NCBI GenBank assembly: GCA_903928075.1
Contig: CAIYPD010000119.1
Span: forward strand, 1 to 44,596
Length of the DNA stretch: 44,596 nucleotides
DNA from: Candidatus Firestoneibacteriota bacterium
Lineage (GTDB): Bacteria > Oederibacteriota > D2-FULL-39-29
Direction of reading: 5' to 3'
The translations under genes were made by a program, and so were the position numbers. Within the stretch, counting starts at the first letter, position 1. Each line of letters opens with the position of its first letter. Positions 1 to 8,430 of this stretch are shown here, piece by piece. The notes beneath the pieces were generated by a model. It was not told the DNA's origin, searched no databases, and saw nothing but the letters and a program-made list of their open reading frames with translations.

Positions 1-195
1 GGCTCAGGTGCGGCGAATGAAGCAGAAGGCGCTCAGACGGCAAATAACTATTTAATAGGCAGTGACGGACCGGACGGGACACAGGATCCGGATGACGATG
101 TCGAACCGCCAATTAACACCAAGCGGCATACTTTCAAGAAGAGCAAAGGCGATGATTCTTCCACCACAACCACGGGCGGAACGGGCGTCCAATAG
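1..195 (+). CDS. C-terminal end of an unidentified protein (5' truncated)
   Basis: The frame is open from the first base to TAG at 193-195, giving 64 residues. The fragment is hydrophilic and of low complexity: an acidic Asp/Pro stretch in the middle, a basic TKRHTFKKSKG segment, then a Thr/Gly-rich end. It has no membrane segment or recognisable motif. Such tails are typical of disordered C termini of larger proteins, so no function is assigned. A GC-rich hairpin about 125 bases downstream probably terminates this transcript. The reading frame is reasonably sure; the identity is unknown. Confidence 0.6.
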   Translation, partial: GSGAANEAEGAQTANNYLIGSDGPDGTQDPDDDVEPPINTKRHTFKKSKGDDSSTTTTGGTGVQ

Positions 196-230
196 CAAAA
201 TTTATATATTTAAATAAAACTAATTGTCCA

Positions 231-267
231 ATCTTTTCTTTAGATTTTTAGGTTAAGAAGAAAAGAT
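231..267 (+). other. AT-rich hairpin followed by an orphan SD-like sequence
   Basis: ATCTTTTCTT (231-240) is perfectly complementary to AAGAAAAGAT (258-267) across a 17-base loop. AAGGAGGAGAG follows at once, but no ATG, GTG or TTG sits 5-10 bases downstream. This may be part of the 3' UTR of the upstream gene or a small RNA; the role is not known. Confidence 0.35.
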
Positions 268-319
268 AAGGAGGAGAGAGCACAGAACATATAATCATAG
301 AAGCATCGATCGACCCTAT

Positions 320-351
320 GCCCGGGACGGCTGACCCCCTCCCGGGCTGTT
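320..351 (+). terminator. Rho-independent terminator-like hairpin
   Basis: GCCCGGGA (320-327) pairs perfectly with TCCCGGGC (340-347) across a 12-base loop, and the T-rich TGTTGTTTT follows. It lies downstream of the truncated first gene and upstream of the glycerate kinase promoter, as expected for a transcript end. The T-run is interrupted by G, so termination is likely but not certain. Confidence 0.55.
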
Positions 352-475
352 GTTTTCAATTGCTAATAGCTAATAAATGATTGCTAATAATTTAAAAACT
401 ATATCCCTGTTTTTGTAAATAGGCGGAGGTTTTATCCCGGAACGCGCAACCTCGCGACACGAAACTATCTTTTTA

Positions 476-484
476 TGCTATAAT
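476..484 (+). promoter_or_regulatory. Extended -10 promoter abutting the glycerate kinase start
   Basis: TGCTATAAT is a perfect extended -10 element (TG-N-TATAAT). The best -35 is only GCGACA at 454-459 with a 19-base spacer. Transcription would start at about 490-492, on the ATG at 491, so the mRNA would have no leader. No Shine-Dalgarno sequence precedes the gene, which agrees with this. Confidence 0.6.
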
Positions 485-490
485 CAAATT

Positions 491-1633
491 ATGAATATTC
501 TTATTGCTCCGAACTCTTACAAAGGAAGTCTGACTGCATTTGAGGCCGCTCTTGCCATTGAAAAAGGCGTTAAAAAAATATTTCCCGGAGCTAAAACAGT
601 AAAGGCACCTTTGGCGGACGGCGGAGACGGGACCATGGAAATTATGGTCTCCGCTACCGGCGGAAAAATAAGAACCGCAAAAGTAACAGGGCCGCTCAAT
701 CACAAAATAACCGCAAAGTACGGTGTATCGGGTAACGGCAAAACGTTCTTTTTAGAGATGGCAGAGGCCTCCGGGCTGAAGCTTGTGCCGGAGAAAAAGA
801 GAAATCCGATGCTGACAACCACCCGGGGAGTTGGTGAACTAATTAATATTGCGATGCACGATGGGGCAAGAAAGATAGTTCTCGGTATCGGCGGCAGTGC
901 TACTAATGACGGCGGAGCCGGACTGGCCGCGGCTTTGGGGTATAAACTCCTGAATAGGAACGGTAAAGAGATTGCCGGCGGCGGTTTTGGCCTGGTGGAA
1001 CTTGACCGGATAGAAAACATAGAAATATTGAAGAAATTTAAGAAGCTTGAAATTATTGTTGCTTGCGATGTTAACAACCTGCTCTGCGGTAATTCCGGGG
1101 CTTCCAGGATATTTGGTCCGCAAAAGGGCGCCGGCCCTGCGATGGTAGAGGTGCTGGATAAGGCGCTTTTAAAATATGCGAAAATAATCAAACGGGATTT
1201 AGGCGTCAATGTTTTCGGGCTTAAAGGGGGTGGGGCCGCAGGCGGTCTTGGCGCGGGCCTTTTTGCCTTCACGGGTGCCCGGCTTCAAAAAGGCATTAAT
1301 ATCGTTATGGGTGTTTCGAATATTGAAGAAAAAATTAAAAATGCTGATCTGGTCATAACCGGTGAAGGTCAGATAGATACTCAGACTCTATTCGGGAAAG
1401 TGCCTGTTGGAGTTGCGCTCCTGGCAAAAAAATACAGGGTCCCGGTTCTTTGCCTGGCCGGAAAAATAGGTGATATGAATGAAAAAATTTATAGCGCAGG
1501 AATATCGGCGATTGTGCCTCTGGTCGACGGACCGGTAACGCTTGAGTTTGCTATGAAAAACGCCTCTGCACTTTTAACGGAAGCTACCGCCCGGACCTTC
1601 ATGATAATAAAAAAGATAAAATTAAGGGCGTGA
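491..1633 (+). CDS. Glycerate kinase (GarK/GlxK family)
   Basis: This 380-residue protein matches the usual length of bacterial type-1 glycerate kinases, which phosphorylate D-glycerate with ATP to feed phosphoglycerate into glycolysis. Recognisable blocks are the N-terminal APNSYKGSL, ADGGDGT (residues 42-48), GIGGSATNDGGAG (132-144) and ITGEGQIDTQTLFGK near residue 290. The protein is soluble. Family members make either 2- or 3-phosphoglycerate, and the sequence alone does not decide which. The gene stands alone: a promoter lies directly on its start codon and the next gene has its own promoter. It probably salvages glycerate in the cytoplasm. Confidence 0.93.
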   Translation: MNILIAPNSYKGSLTAFEAALAIEKGVKKIFPGAKTVKAPLADGGDGTMEIMVSATGGKIRTAKVTGPLNHKITAKYGVSGNGKTFFLEMAEASGLKLVPEKKRNPMLTTTRGVGELINIAMHDGARKIVLGIGGSATNDGGAGLAAALGYKLLNRNGKEIAGGGFGLVELDRIENIEILKKFKKLEIIVACDVNNLLCGNSGASRIFGPQKGAGPAMVEVLDKALLKYAKIIKRDLGVNVFGLKGGGAAGGLGAGLFAFTGARLQKGINIVMGVSNIEEKIKNADLVITGEGQIDTQTLFGKVPVGVALLAKKYRVPVLCLAGKIGDMNEKIYSAGISAIVPLVDGPVTLEFAMKNASALLTEATARTFMIIKKIKLRA

Positions 1634-1647
1634 TTACTCGGTTTTAA

Positions 1648-1677
1648 TTGACTAAATCCCTCCTTCCATATTATAAT
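1648..1677 (+). promoter_or_regulatory. Sigma-70-type promoter for the sugar-nucleotide operon
   Basis: TTGACT (1648-1653), an 18-base spacer and TATAAT (1672-1677) form a near-consensus promoter. Transcription would start near 1684, leaving a leader of about 60 bases that carries AGGAGAGG (1735-1742) just before the ATG at 1745. Confidence 0.75.
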
Positions 1678-1744
1678 AAGACATTGTTCGGGAAAGTGTC
1701 TGGTCTTAATAGAGCGGAAAATAATTTCAGGAAAAGGAGAGGCC

Positions 1745-4288
1745 ATGAAGTCAGTTATTCTTGCCGGCGGGTTTGGCACCAGATTAAGGCCGTTAACCTG
1801 TAATATTCCCAAACCTGTAGCACCCTTAGCCAATAAACCGATAATGGAACACCTGGTTGACCTTCTAAAAAAACACAATATTAAAGATATTATTTCGGCT
1901 TTGTATTTCCAGCCGGAGTCCATTATAAGTCATTTCGGGGATGGCTCAAAGTTCGGCGTTAAGATGGATTATATCACGACCGAAGCAGAACTGGGGACGG
2001 CCGGTTGCGTAAAATATGCGGCAAAACATATTGACGGGACCTTTATTGTAATGAGCGGTGATGTGTTGACCGATTTTGACCTGACCAAAGCGATTGAATT
2101 TCATAAAAAGAAAAAAGCTGCGGCGACTATGGTTCTTACCCGGGTGGATAATCCGCTGGCTTTTGGAGTTGTTATTGCGGATAAGAACGGTAAGATTGCC
2201 CGCTTCCTGGAGAAACCCTCATGGGGCGAAGTATTTTCTGACACAATAAATACCGGAATTTATATACTGGAAAAAGAAGTTCTGGACCTGATTCCGGCAG
2301 AAAGAGATTTTGATTTTTCAAAAAACCTTTTTCCTCTTATGCTTCAAAAAAAGATGCCGCTTTTCGGCTATGTAGCCAAGGGCTACTGGAAGGATGTGGG
2401 CAGCCTGTCCGAATACCGGATCTCGCATTATGATGTTATGGCCCGCAAGCTTGAGGTAATTATTCCCGGAACCAAAACGAACCAGGTGGGTAAAGGCATC
2501 TGGATCGATTCCGAGGTTAAAATCCATCCTACAGCTCTGCTCAAAAATCCGGTCATTCTGGGGAAGAATGTTCTTATAAAAGCCAACGCCATTATAGAAA
2601 ATTCCACCATAGGCGATAATTGCATAATAGAAGCCGGAGCCAAGATAACCAACAGCGTGCTCTGGTCAAATTGTCTGGTGGGAAAAGAAACTAATATTTT
2701 TGAAACCATACTTTGTCACGGGGTGGAAGTCGGCAAAAAAGTCGTTATTCATACAAATTGCGTAATAGGCGATAATTGTATAATAGGCGATGAATCTACT
2801 TTAAAAGAAAATGTAAAACTCTGGCCGCATAAGAATGTGGAGTCGGGTGCCATACTTTCCACCAGTTTGATCTGGGGCGATAAGTGGAGCCGCACAATAT
2901 TTTCCGAGCACGGAGTTATTGGCCTGGCAAATATGGAGATTACTCCGGAGTTTGCGGCTAAACTAGGGGCGGCTTACGGTGCCGGCCTGCCGAAAGGCTC
3001 CGCTGTGACAACTTCCAGGGACAATCACCGGATTTCCAGGATGACCAACCGGGCTTTCATGACCGGAGTACTTTCCTCCGGGGTCAATGTGTTTGATGTG
3101 GGTGTTTCACCAATAAGTGTTGCCCGCTATGTTCTAAAGCCTTTAAGAAGCGTCGGGGGAATCCATATAAGAATGTCTCCTTTTGACCCGGAAAAAGTTG
3201 ATATTAAATTTTTTGATGACCAGGGTATAGATCTTGCTTCCAATAAGGAAAAGAGCATCGAAAGCCTGTTTTTCCGCGAGGATTTCAGGAGAGCTAAATA
3301 TCAGGAAGTAGGGGAAATTTCTTTCCCTTCCCACGCTTTTGATCACTATCGAGAAGGTTTTCTGCATGAGCTTAACAAGGATGCCATTAAAAAACGGAAG
3401 TTCAAGCTTGTAATTGACTACGGATATGGCAGTTCATCCACCGTTTTCCCATCCATGCTCGGTAAACTAGAGTGCGAAGTAGTTTCACTTAACTCCTATC
3501 TTGACGAGAAAAAACTTACGAAATCAGAGGAAGAATTTAAGCATTCTATGGAGCAGCTTTCAAATATTACCTCCACGCTAAAAGCGGATATCGGCATCAT
3601 GCTTGATGCCGGCGCGGAGAAGATATTTATTGTCGATGAAAAAGGCCGGGTTTTGACCGGGGATCAGTCCCTGGGACTCCTGGCCTATCTGCAATTTAAA
3701 ATCAATAAAGGCGGCACGATAGCGGTGCCTATCTCGGCTTCTTCCGCAATAGATCAGATAGCGGCAAAGTACGGCGGAAAAGTTATAAGAACCAAAACCA
3801 GCTATAGAAGCATGATGGAGACGGCTATGTCAGGCAAGGTTGATTTTGTGGGCGAAACACTCGGGGGTTTTATCTTCCCAAAATTTATGCCCTCTTTAGA
3901 TGCTATGATGTCCGTTGTGAAAATACTCGATGCGCTGGCTGTGGTGGATGAGAAAATTTCGGATATTCTTAAAAAAATTCCCGAATCCAGCCTTATTCGT
4001 GACCGTGTCGCCTGTCAGTGGGAAACCAAGGGAACGGTAATGCGGCAGCTCAATGATTTCGCCAAGGACAAAAAAGCCGAGATGATAGACGGAGTTAAGA
4101 TTTATTCCAAAGAAGGCTGGATAATGATTCTTCCTGACGGAGAAAAACCGTTATTTCATCTCACCGCAGAAGCAAAAACCATGGAAGCGGGAAGAATGTT
4201 AATAGCAGAGTATGCGGAAATGATTAAGGCCTGGCAGGTCACAGGCAGCGACAAAGGAGAGTCCGTGTATGACGGAAGCGAAGATTGA
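1745..4288 (+). CDS. Sugar-1-phosphate nucleotidyltransferase fused to a degenerate phosphomannomutase-like domain
   Basis: The 847-residue protein has three parts. Residues 1-235 are a nucleotidyltransferase with LAGGFGTRLRPLT near the start, KPVAP, and the metal-binding GDVLTD (105-110); this domain should make an NDP-sugar, probably GDP-mannose or an NDP-glucose. Residues 250-375 are left-handed beta-helix hexapeptide repeats (IGDNCIIEAG, IGDNCIIGDE). Residues 385-835 follow the phosphohexomutase fold, but the usual TASHNP loop reads RMSPFDP (Ser478), the metal loop DGDADR reads DAGAEK (621-626), and GEESG reads GETLG. The mutase half is therefore likely inactive or regulatory. Such fusions are known in cyanobacteria and other phyla. 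The stop overlaps the next gene, an intact mutase, by 20 bases. Confidence 0.88.
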   Translation: MKSVILAGGFGTRLRPLTCNIPKPVAPLANKPIMEHLVDLLKKHNIKDIISALYFQPESIISHFGDGSKFGVKMDYITTEAELGTAGCVKYAAKHIDGTFIVMSGDVLTDFDLTKAIEFHKKKKAAATMVLTRVDNPLAFGVVIADKNGKIARFLEKPSWGEVFSDTINTGIYILEKEVLDLIPAERDFDFSKNLFPLMLQKKMPLFGYVAKGYWKDVGSLSEYRISHYDVMARKLEVIIPGTKTNQVGKGIWIDSEVKIHPTALLKNPVILGKNVLIKANAIIENSTIGDNCIIEAGAKITNSVLWSNCLVGKETNIFETILCHGVEVGKKVVIHTNCVIGDNCIIGDESTLKENVKLWPHKNVESGAILSTSLIWGDKWSRTIFSEHGVIGLANMEITPEFAAKLGAAYGAGLPKGSAVTTSRDNHRISRMTNRAFMTGVLSSGVNVFDVGVSPISVARYVLKPLRSVGGIHIRMSPFDPEKVDIKFFDDQGIDLASNKEKSIESLFFREDFRRAKYQEVGEISFPSHAFDHYREGFLHELNKDAIKKRKFKLVIDYGYGSSSTVFPSMLGKLECEVVSLNSYLDEKKLTKSEEEFKHSMEQLSNITSTLKADIGIMLDAGAEKIFIVDEKGRVLTGDQSLGLLAYLQFKINKGGTIAVPISASSAIDQIAAKYGGKVIRTKTSYRSMMETAMSGKVDFVGETLGGFIFPKFMPSLDAMMSVVKILDALAVVDEKISDILKKIPESSLIRDRVACQWETKGTVMRQLNDFAKDKKAEMIDGVKIYSKEGWIMILPDGEKPLFHLTAEAKTMEAGRMLIAEYAEMIKAWQVTGSDKGESVYDGSED

Positions 4289-5681
4289 GTTTGGCACCTC
4301 CGGGTGGCGCGGGATAATAAGCGACGATTTTACTTACGATGGGGTCCGGAGGGTAACGCAGGCTATAGCGCAGCATCTTAAAGAAAAAGAGTGTGCGCTG
4401 GTAAAAAACGGCGTGATTGTAGGTTATGACACACGGTTTCTTTCCGAGAATTTTGCCGCCGCTGCTGCAGGTGTGCTCTCTGCCAACGGCATTAAAACTT
4501 TTCTTACTAAACGTGATACTCCGACTCCCGTGCTCTCTTCGGAAATAATAAAGAAAAAACTGGCCGGAGGAATAAATATAACTGCCAGCCATAATCCGCC
4601 GGAATATAACGGGCTTAAGTTTTCTCCTTCCTCAGGCGGCCCGGCACTGCCGGAGACCACAAGGATTATTGAGAAGTATGCCAACAATCCCCGGCTTGCG
4701 GTTCCTTTAGAGAATAACAAAAATATTTATGGTTTGGAACCGAGTAAAGAATATCTGAAACTTATAAGAAACATAGTAGATTTTAAACTTATAAAAAAGG
4801 CCGGTCTTAAGGCCGGCGTTGATTTGCTTTTTGGAACCGGCAGAGATTATCTTGATTTGCTGCTTCTGGAATCCTGCCGGAAAGTTAAAGTTTTGCACAA
4901 TTACCGTGATGCTTATTTTGGCGGGGGCGCGCCTGAACCTTCCAGGGAACGCCTGGGGAACTTAAAAGCGGTAATTAAAGAAGACAAACTGGACCTGGGT
5001 TTGGCCACGGACGGCGATGCCGACAGGTACGGAATAATCGACCGCGACGGGACATTTATTACCCCAAATGAAATATTGCCGTTGCTGATGGTATATTTAA
5101 AAAAGAGCCGGGGCTGGACGGGCTGCGTGGTGCGTACGGTTGCAACGACCCACCTCGTGGATGCGCTGGCAAAAAAATACGGTATAACGGTCAGGGAAAC
5201 GCCTGTGGGTTTTAAATACATAGGGGAAATAATGATGAAAGAACCGATGATTATCGGCGGCGAAGAGAGCGGTGGATTAACTATATTTAAACATATTCCG
5301 GAGAAGGATGGAATACTGGCCTGTCTTCTCGTTTTGGAAATGGTGGCAGCGGAAAAGAGCAGCATTAAAGAAATATTGCACAGATCTTACGCGGAAGTAG
5401 GTTATTTTGCCACCGGAAAAGGGAATGTCAGTCTTGCCGGGGCAAAAAAAGAAAAACTATTTGAGGGGCTTAAAAAAAAGCCGCCTTTAAAGTTCGGCAA
5501 TTACGCGGTAGAAAAACTTATAACTCTGGATGGTTTCAAATTCCTCCTCGGCGGAAAAAACTGGTTAATGATCCGGCTTTCCGGCACAGAGCCTCTGGTG
5601 CGGCTTTATGCTGAAGCTGATTCCGATAAACACCTTAATGAAATTTTAAATCTCGGGAAAAAATACATTTTAAGTTTTTAG
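4269..5681 (+). CDS. Phosphoglucomutase/phosphomannomutase (alpha-D-phosphohexomutase family)
   Basis: The 470-residue protein is a complete phosphohexomutase that interconverts hexose 1- and 6-phosphates. It has the N-terminal FGTSGWRG, the phosphoserine loop TASHNPPEYNG with Ser107, the Mg loop DGDADR (248-253), the sugar-binding GGEESGG, and the C-terminal phosphate-binding RLSGTEPLVR. Every catalytic element missing from the fused domain upstream is present here. The start overlaps the preceding gene by 20 bases, so the two are translationally coupled. The pair probably takes hexose 6-phosphate to a nucleotide sugar. Whether glucose, mannose or glucosamine phosphate is preferred cannot be read from the motifs. 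Confidence 0.92.
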   Translation: MTEAKIEFGTSGWRGIISDDFTYDGVRRVTQAIAQHLKEKECALVKNGVIVGYDTRFLSENFAAAAAGVLSANGIKTFLTKRDTPTPVLSSEIIKKKLAGGINITASHNPPEYNGLKFSPSSGGPALPETTRIIEKYANNPRLAVPLENNKNIYGLEPSKEYLKLIRNIVDFKLIKKAGLKAGVDLLFGTGRDYLDLLLLESCRKVKVLHNYRDAYFGGGAPEPSRERLGNLKAVIKEDKLDLGLATDGDADRYGIIDRDGTFITPNEILPLLMVYLKKSRGWTGCVVRTVATTHLVDALAKKYGITVRETPVGFKYIGEIMMKEPMIIGGEESGGLTIFKHIPEKDGILACLLVLEMVAAEKSSIKEILHRSYAEVGYFATGKGNVSLAGAKKEKLFEGLKKKPPLKFGNYAVEKLITLDGFKFLLGGKNWLMIRLSGTEPLVRLYAEADSDKHLNEILNLGKKYILSF

Positions 5682-5683
5682 CA

Positions 5684-5721
5684 GGTTGCTGAAAACTCTT
5701 TTTAAGAATTTTTCAGCAGCC
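5684..5721 (+). terminator. Hairpin after the phosphohexomutase gene
   Basis: GGTTGCTGAAAA (5684-5695) pairs with TTTTCAGCAGCC (5710-5721) over 12 bp with one G-T pair and a 14-base loop. The downstream T-run is weak, so it may be a leaky terminator or an mRNA-stabilising stem. The next gene has its own promoter. Confidence 0.45.
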
Positions 5722-5748
5722 AATTAGATTCTTAAAGGCGTTTCTTTG

Positions 5749-5757
5749 TGCTACAAT
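5749..5757 (+). promoter_or_regulatory. Extended -10 promoter for the divIC-tsaB-rimI operon
   Basis: TGCTACAAT is an extended -10 element with one mismatch to TATAAT. The -35 region is weak (TTCTTA at 5729-5734). Transcription would begin at about 5763-5765, almost on the SD sequence AGGAG (5763-5767) of the gene starting at 5777, giving a very short leader. Confidence 0.5.
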
Positions 5758-5776
5758 ATTTCAGGAGAAAAGTCAG

Positions 5777-6181
5777 ATGGGCAAGAGGAACCGGTATAGA
5801 ACATACAATGTCAACACTACTTCTGATTCTAGAGGCAGGTTCTTTAATTGGCTGTTCCGGGAAAAGGGCAAAAAGTATTTATTGCTTCTTTTATTCGGCG
5901 TAATCGTCTTTTTTTATTTCTGGGGTAACACCGGCATAATTCATTTGATTGACTCTAAATACAGACAACACAATATTCAAAAAAGCATAGCTCTGATGGA
6001 AGAAGAAAACCGGCGCGCGGCCGCAGAAATACAGGCGCTAAGAAGCGACCTGAAAACTCTGGAGCGTTTGGCCCGCGAAGAACTCGGACTGATAAAGAAG
6101 GGCGAAGTAGTTTATAAATTCATAGTAAAAAAAGAAGATAAAAATGCTAATTCTGGCGATAGAAACAGCAACAAGCGTTGA
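5777..6181 (+). CDS. FtsB/DivIC-like septum formation initiator
   Basis: This 134-residue bitopic membrane protein has a basic cytoplasmic N terminus, one hydrophobic helix (about residues 35-53: YLLLLLFGVIVFFYF), and an extracytoplasmic coiled coil rich in Glu, Lys and Leu (about 62-105). It ends with the family signature LAREELGLIKKGEVVYKF. Proteins of this type join FtsL and FtsQ/DivIB in the divisome. The last 38 bases overlap the start of tsaB in another frame, so the two genes are cotranscribed. The family call is firm; FtsB versus DivIC is a matter of naming. Confidence 0.85.
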   Translation: MGKRNRYRTYNVNTTSDSRGRFFNWLFREKGKKYLLLLLFGVIVFFYFWGNTGIIHLIDSKYRQHNIQKSIALMEEENRRAAAEIQALRSDLKTLERLAREELGLIKKGEVVYKFIVKKEDKNANSGDRNSNKR

Positions 6182-6896
6182 AAGTCTGGCGCTCGTGACA
6201 GAAGGGCGAACCCTGGCGGAAGTCAGTTTTGATAACGGACTTGCACATTCTCCGCGGCTTATGAAAAATGTAGATTATCTATTTAAAACCGCCGGTCTGG
6301 CTATTTCCGGGATTTCGGCCGTCGCGGTTTCCTCAGGCCCTGGCTCTTTTACGGGGCTGCGCGTCGGCTTTTCTCTGGCGAAAGGCCTGGCTTATGCAGC
6401 AAAAAAACCCTTCTTGACCATTCCTACCCTGGACGCTTTTGCCTTTTCTGTTTGCCGCCTGAACGCCGGTGTTACGGTAAAAAAAACCGTAAACAACAGG
6501 CGTAATGCATATTGTCCCGTTATTGACGCCCGGAAAAATGAATTTTATTTTTCCGCCTATATGGAAAATATTTCTACGCTGGTAAAACTCAGGGAAGAAA
6601 GCGCTCTTCCCGCCGCTGAGATGTTAAAAGCGCTTAAAACCCTGAAAGCGGCAAAATACTATTTTTTCGGCGACGGTATTAGTAAATGCGCCGGAGAAAT
6701 AACCAATTCTATCGCTAATGCAGTGTTTCTGGAAGCCGCCCCGCGCGCTTCCGCCATAGGTGCACTTGCCCTGCTTAAACTTAAGGGGGGGGATTTGCAG
6801 GATTTTAACAAGGCGCTTCCCTTCTATGTCAGAAAGCCGGATGCCATAATTAATAAGGAAGAAAAGAAAAGCAAGGAATTCAAGTGCCGGAAATAA
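6144..6896 (+). CDS. tsaB: tRNA N6-threonylcarbamoyladenosine biosynthesis protein TsaB
   Basis: The 250-residue protein starts with LILAIETATS and carries SSGPGSFTGLRVGFSLAKGLA near residues 62-82, the hallmark of TsaB, an ASKHA-fold protein. TsaB pairs with TsaD and TsaE to make the t6A modification at position 37 of ANN-decoding tRNAs. Length is normal for the family. It overlaps the division gene upstream by 38 bases and rimI downstream by 13 bases; the tsaB-rimI order is common in bacteria. A short basic tail (KEEKKSKEFKCRK) follows the conserved domain and is produced by the overlap with rimI. Confidence 0.92.
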   Translation: MLILAIETATSVESLALVTEGRTLAEVSFDNGLAHSPRLMKNVDYLFKTAGLAISGISAVAVSSGPGSFTGLRVGFSLAKGLAYAAKKPFLTIPTLDAFAFSVCRLNAGVTVKKTVNNRRNAYCPVIDARKNEFYFSAYMENISTLVKLREESALPAAEMLKALKTLKAAKYYFFGDGISKCAGEITNSIANAVFLEAAPRASAIGALALLKLKGGDLQDFNKALPFYVRKPDAIINKEEKKSKEFKCRK

Positions 6897-7348
6897 GAAG
6901 AATGGAAGAGAGCGACCTGGATGAAGTCGCAGCGATAGAGAGAGCCTCTTTTCCGCTTCCCTGGTCCAGAAACCTTTTTCTGAGAGACCTTAAAGAAAAT
7001 AAAATTGCGTTTTTTCTTGCCGTCAGAGACCGCGGCGAACTGGTTGCTTATGGCGGATTTTGGCTGCTGCAGGAAGAGATAAATATAGTCAATGTGGCGG
7101 TGCATCCGGACCATAGAAAAAAGGGTTTTGGCCGGCTTGTTCTCGACGCGCTCCTGAAGGAAGGACAAAAGCAGGGAGCCACAATTGCAACTCTTGAAGT
7201 GCGGGAAAGCAATAAAGCTGCCCGCACTCTTTATGAACGGCTGGGTTTTATTCAAATAGCAATTAGAAAAAAATACTACTCTGACAACCGGGAGGATGCC
7301 CTGGTTATGTGGCTGAATCCTATTCCTAATATGAAGGAGCTGAATTGA
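6884..7348 (+). CDS. rimI: Ribosomal-protein-alanine N-acetyltransferase RimI
   Basis: This 154-residue GNAT-fold enzyme acetylates the N-terminal alanine of ribosomal protein S18 in its best-studied form. It shows the acetyl-CoA loop HPDHRKKGFGR (near residues 73-83), EVRESNKAARTLYERLGF in motif B, and the family's RKKYY near the C terminus. Translation starts at GTG 6884 inside the end of tsaB. The first in-frame ATG (6902) would remove part of the first beta strand. It overlaps the EamA gene by four bases, so the run from 5777 to 8256 behaves as one operon. Confidence 0.9.
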   Translation: MPEIRRMEESDLDEVAAIERASFPLPWSRNLFLRDLKENKIAFFLAVRDRGELVAYGGFWLLQEEINIVNVAVHPDHRKKGFGRLVLDALLKEGQKQGATIATLEVRESNKAARTLYERLGFIQIAIRKKYYSDNREDALVMWLNPIPNMKELN

Positions 7349-8256
7349 ACGCGCACAAAAAAGGTATTATGTACGGAATTCTCGCCTCAATCTCCTGGGG
7401 CACAATATGGCCTTTATCAAAGTATATTCTGGAGTGTTATCCCTCTGTAAGCCCGTTCTATATCGCATTTCTCAGGTTTTTCTCGGCTGCTTTAGCTATT
7501 TTTGTCTTCTTTGTTATTAAGAAAGATAAAGCCTGGTTTACAACTCTTAAAAAATACTGGCGGCTCTCTTTGGTGCTCGGTTTTTTCGGGATTTTCGGGA
7601 TGGGCTGCCTTGTGTTTTTTTCTATTAAGTATACCAGTACCGTCAATTCCGCACTCTTGATGAACTCCAACGCACTTTTTATTATTCTGTTTTCTGTTTT
7701 TATAGGCGAGAGAATAACTAAAATAAAAGCAGGCGGGGCTTTACTCGGTTTTTCCGGCTGCTACCTTATTATAAATAACGGTCTAGCTTTTAATTTCTTT
7801 TCAAGTCTGACCTTGAAAGGTGATTTGCTGGCCATAGCCGGCGCTGTTTGCTGGGCGGTTTATACCGTTATAGGCCGTGCGAAAGTAAAAGAAGTGGATT
7901 CGGCGCATCTTTCCTCGTTGAATTTTTTCTTTGGGTCACTTATGATCCTGGCTTTGACGCTTTTTCTTAAAATCCCCGCGACGGATATTTTAAAACCCGT
8001 GCCATTTATTTTTGTTGTTTTTATCGGGCTAATTCCCACGGCCTATGGTTTCACCGTCTGGTATTATGCTCTTGAACATGTGGAAGCAGGTACGCTCGGG
8101 CTCCTGCAGTTTATTGTTCCGCTTATGACCACTATAACAGGTATTATATTTTTTCACGAGAGTTTCACAAAAATTACTTTTGCCGGGATGGTCTTGATTC
8201 TGGCCGGTATTTATGTTACGAGTAAGAATGCCGGAATAAAACCCGCGGGGGATTAA
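7345..8256 (+). CDS. EamA/DMT-family transporter
   Basis: The 303-residue integral membrane protein has ten hydrophobic segments in two EamA repeats (about residues 6-140 and 155-295), as in drug/metabolite exporters such as RhaT- or YdcZ-like carriers. The N-terminal helix contains ASISWGTIWPLSKY and the second repeat begins at AGAVCWAVYTVIGR. The substrate cannot be inferred. The start is TTG at 7345, chosen because GAAGGAG (7333-7339) lies five bases upstream; it overlaps the rimI stop. Confidence 0.88.
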   Translation: MNAHKKGIMYGILASISWGTIWPLSKYILECYPSVSPFYIAFLRFFSAALAIFVFFVIKKDKAWFTTLKKYWRLSLVLGFFGIFGMGCLVFFSIKYTSTVNSALLMNSNALFIILFSVFIGERITKIKAGGALLGFSGCYLIINNGLAFNFFSSLTLKGDLLAIAGAVCWAVYTVIGRAKVKEVDSAHLSSLNFFFGSLMILALTLFLKIPATDILKPVPFIFVVFIGLIPTAYGFTVWYYALEHVEAGTLGLLQFIVPLMTTITGIIFFHESFTKITFAGMVLILAGIYVTSKNAGIKPAGD

Positions 8257-8430
8257 AAAGACAGGCCCAAAAGCCGGATAACTTTAATAAAAAGACAAGG
8301 AATGCCAATGAAACTAAAATAGAGTGTTTTTATCTGCGGTATTTCTTATTTAATCTGTGTTATCAACCTGAAATCCATACTGAGGCTATTTATCGTTATT
8401 AGTTAGTTGCTCAAGATTTCGGGTTTTAAA

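Larger units (their letters stand above)
196..490. other. Intergenic region without a gene
   Basis: No convincing coding frame lies in these 295 bases. They hold an AT-rich hairpin (231-267), a strong Shine-Dalgarno-like AAGGAGGA (268-275) with no start codon at a usable distance, a GC-rich terminator-like hairpin (320-347), and two copies of ATTGCTAATA about 20 bases apart (near 359 and 380). The promoter of the glycerate kinase gene is at the right end. A short untranslated RNA is possible, but no known RNA family is recognised. Confidence 0.5.

Noticed and set aside
700-1272. A 190-codon open frame on the minus strand
   Set aside because: It mirrors the glycerate kinase gene; the Pro/Ser/Ala-rich product is what the reverse of Gly-rich coding DNA gives.
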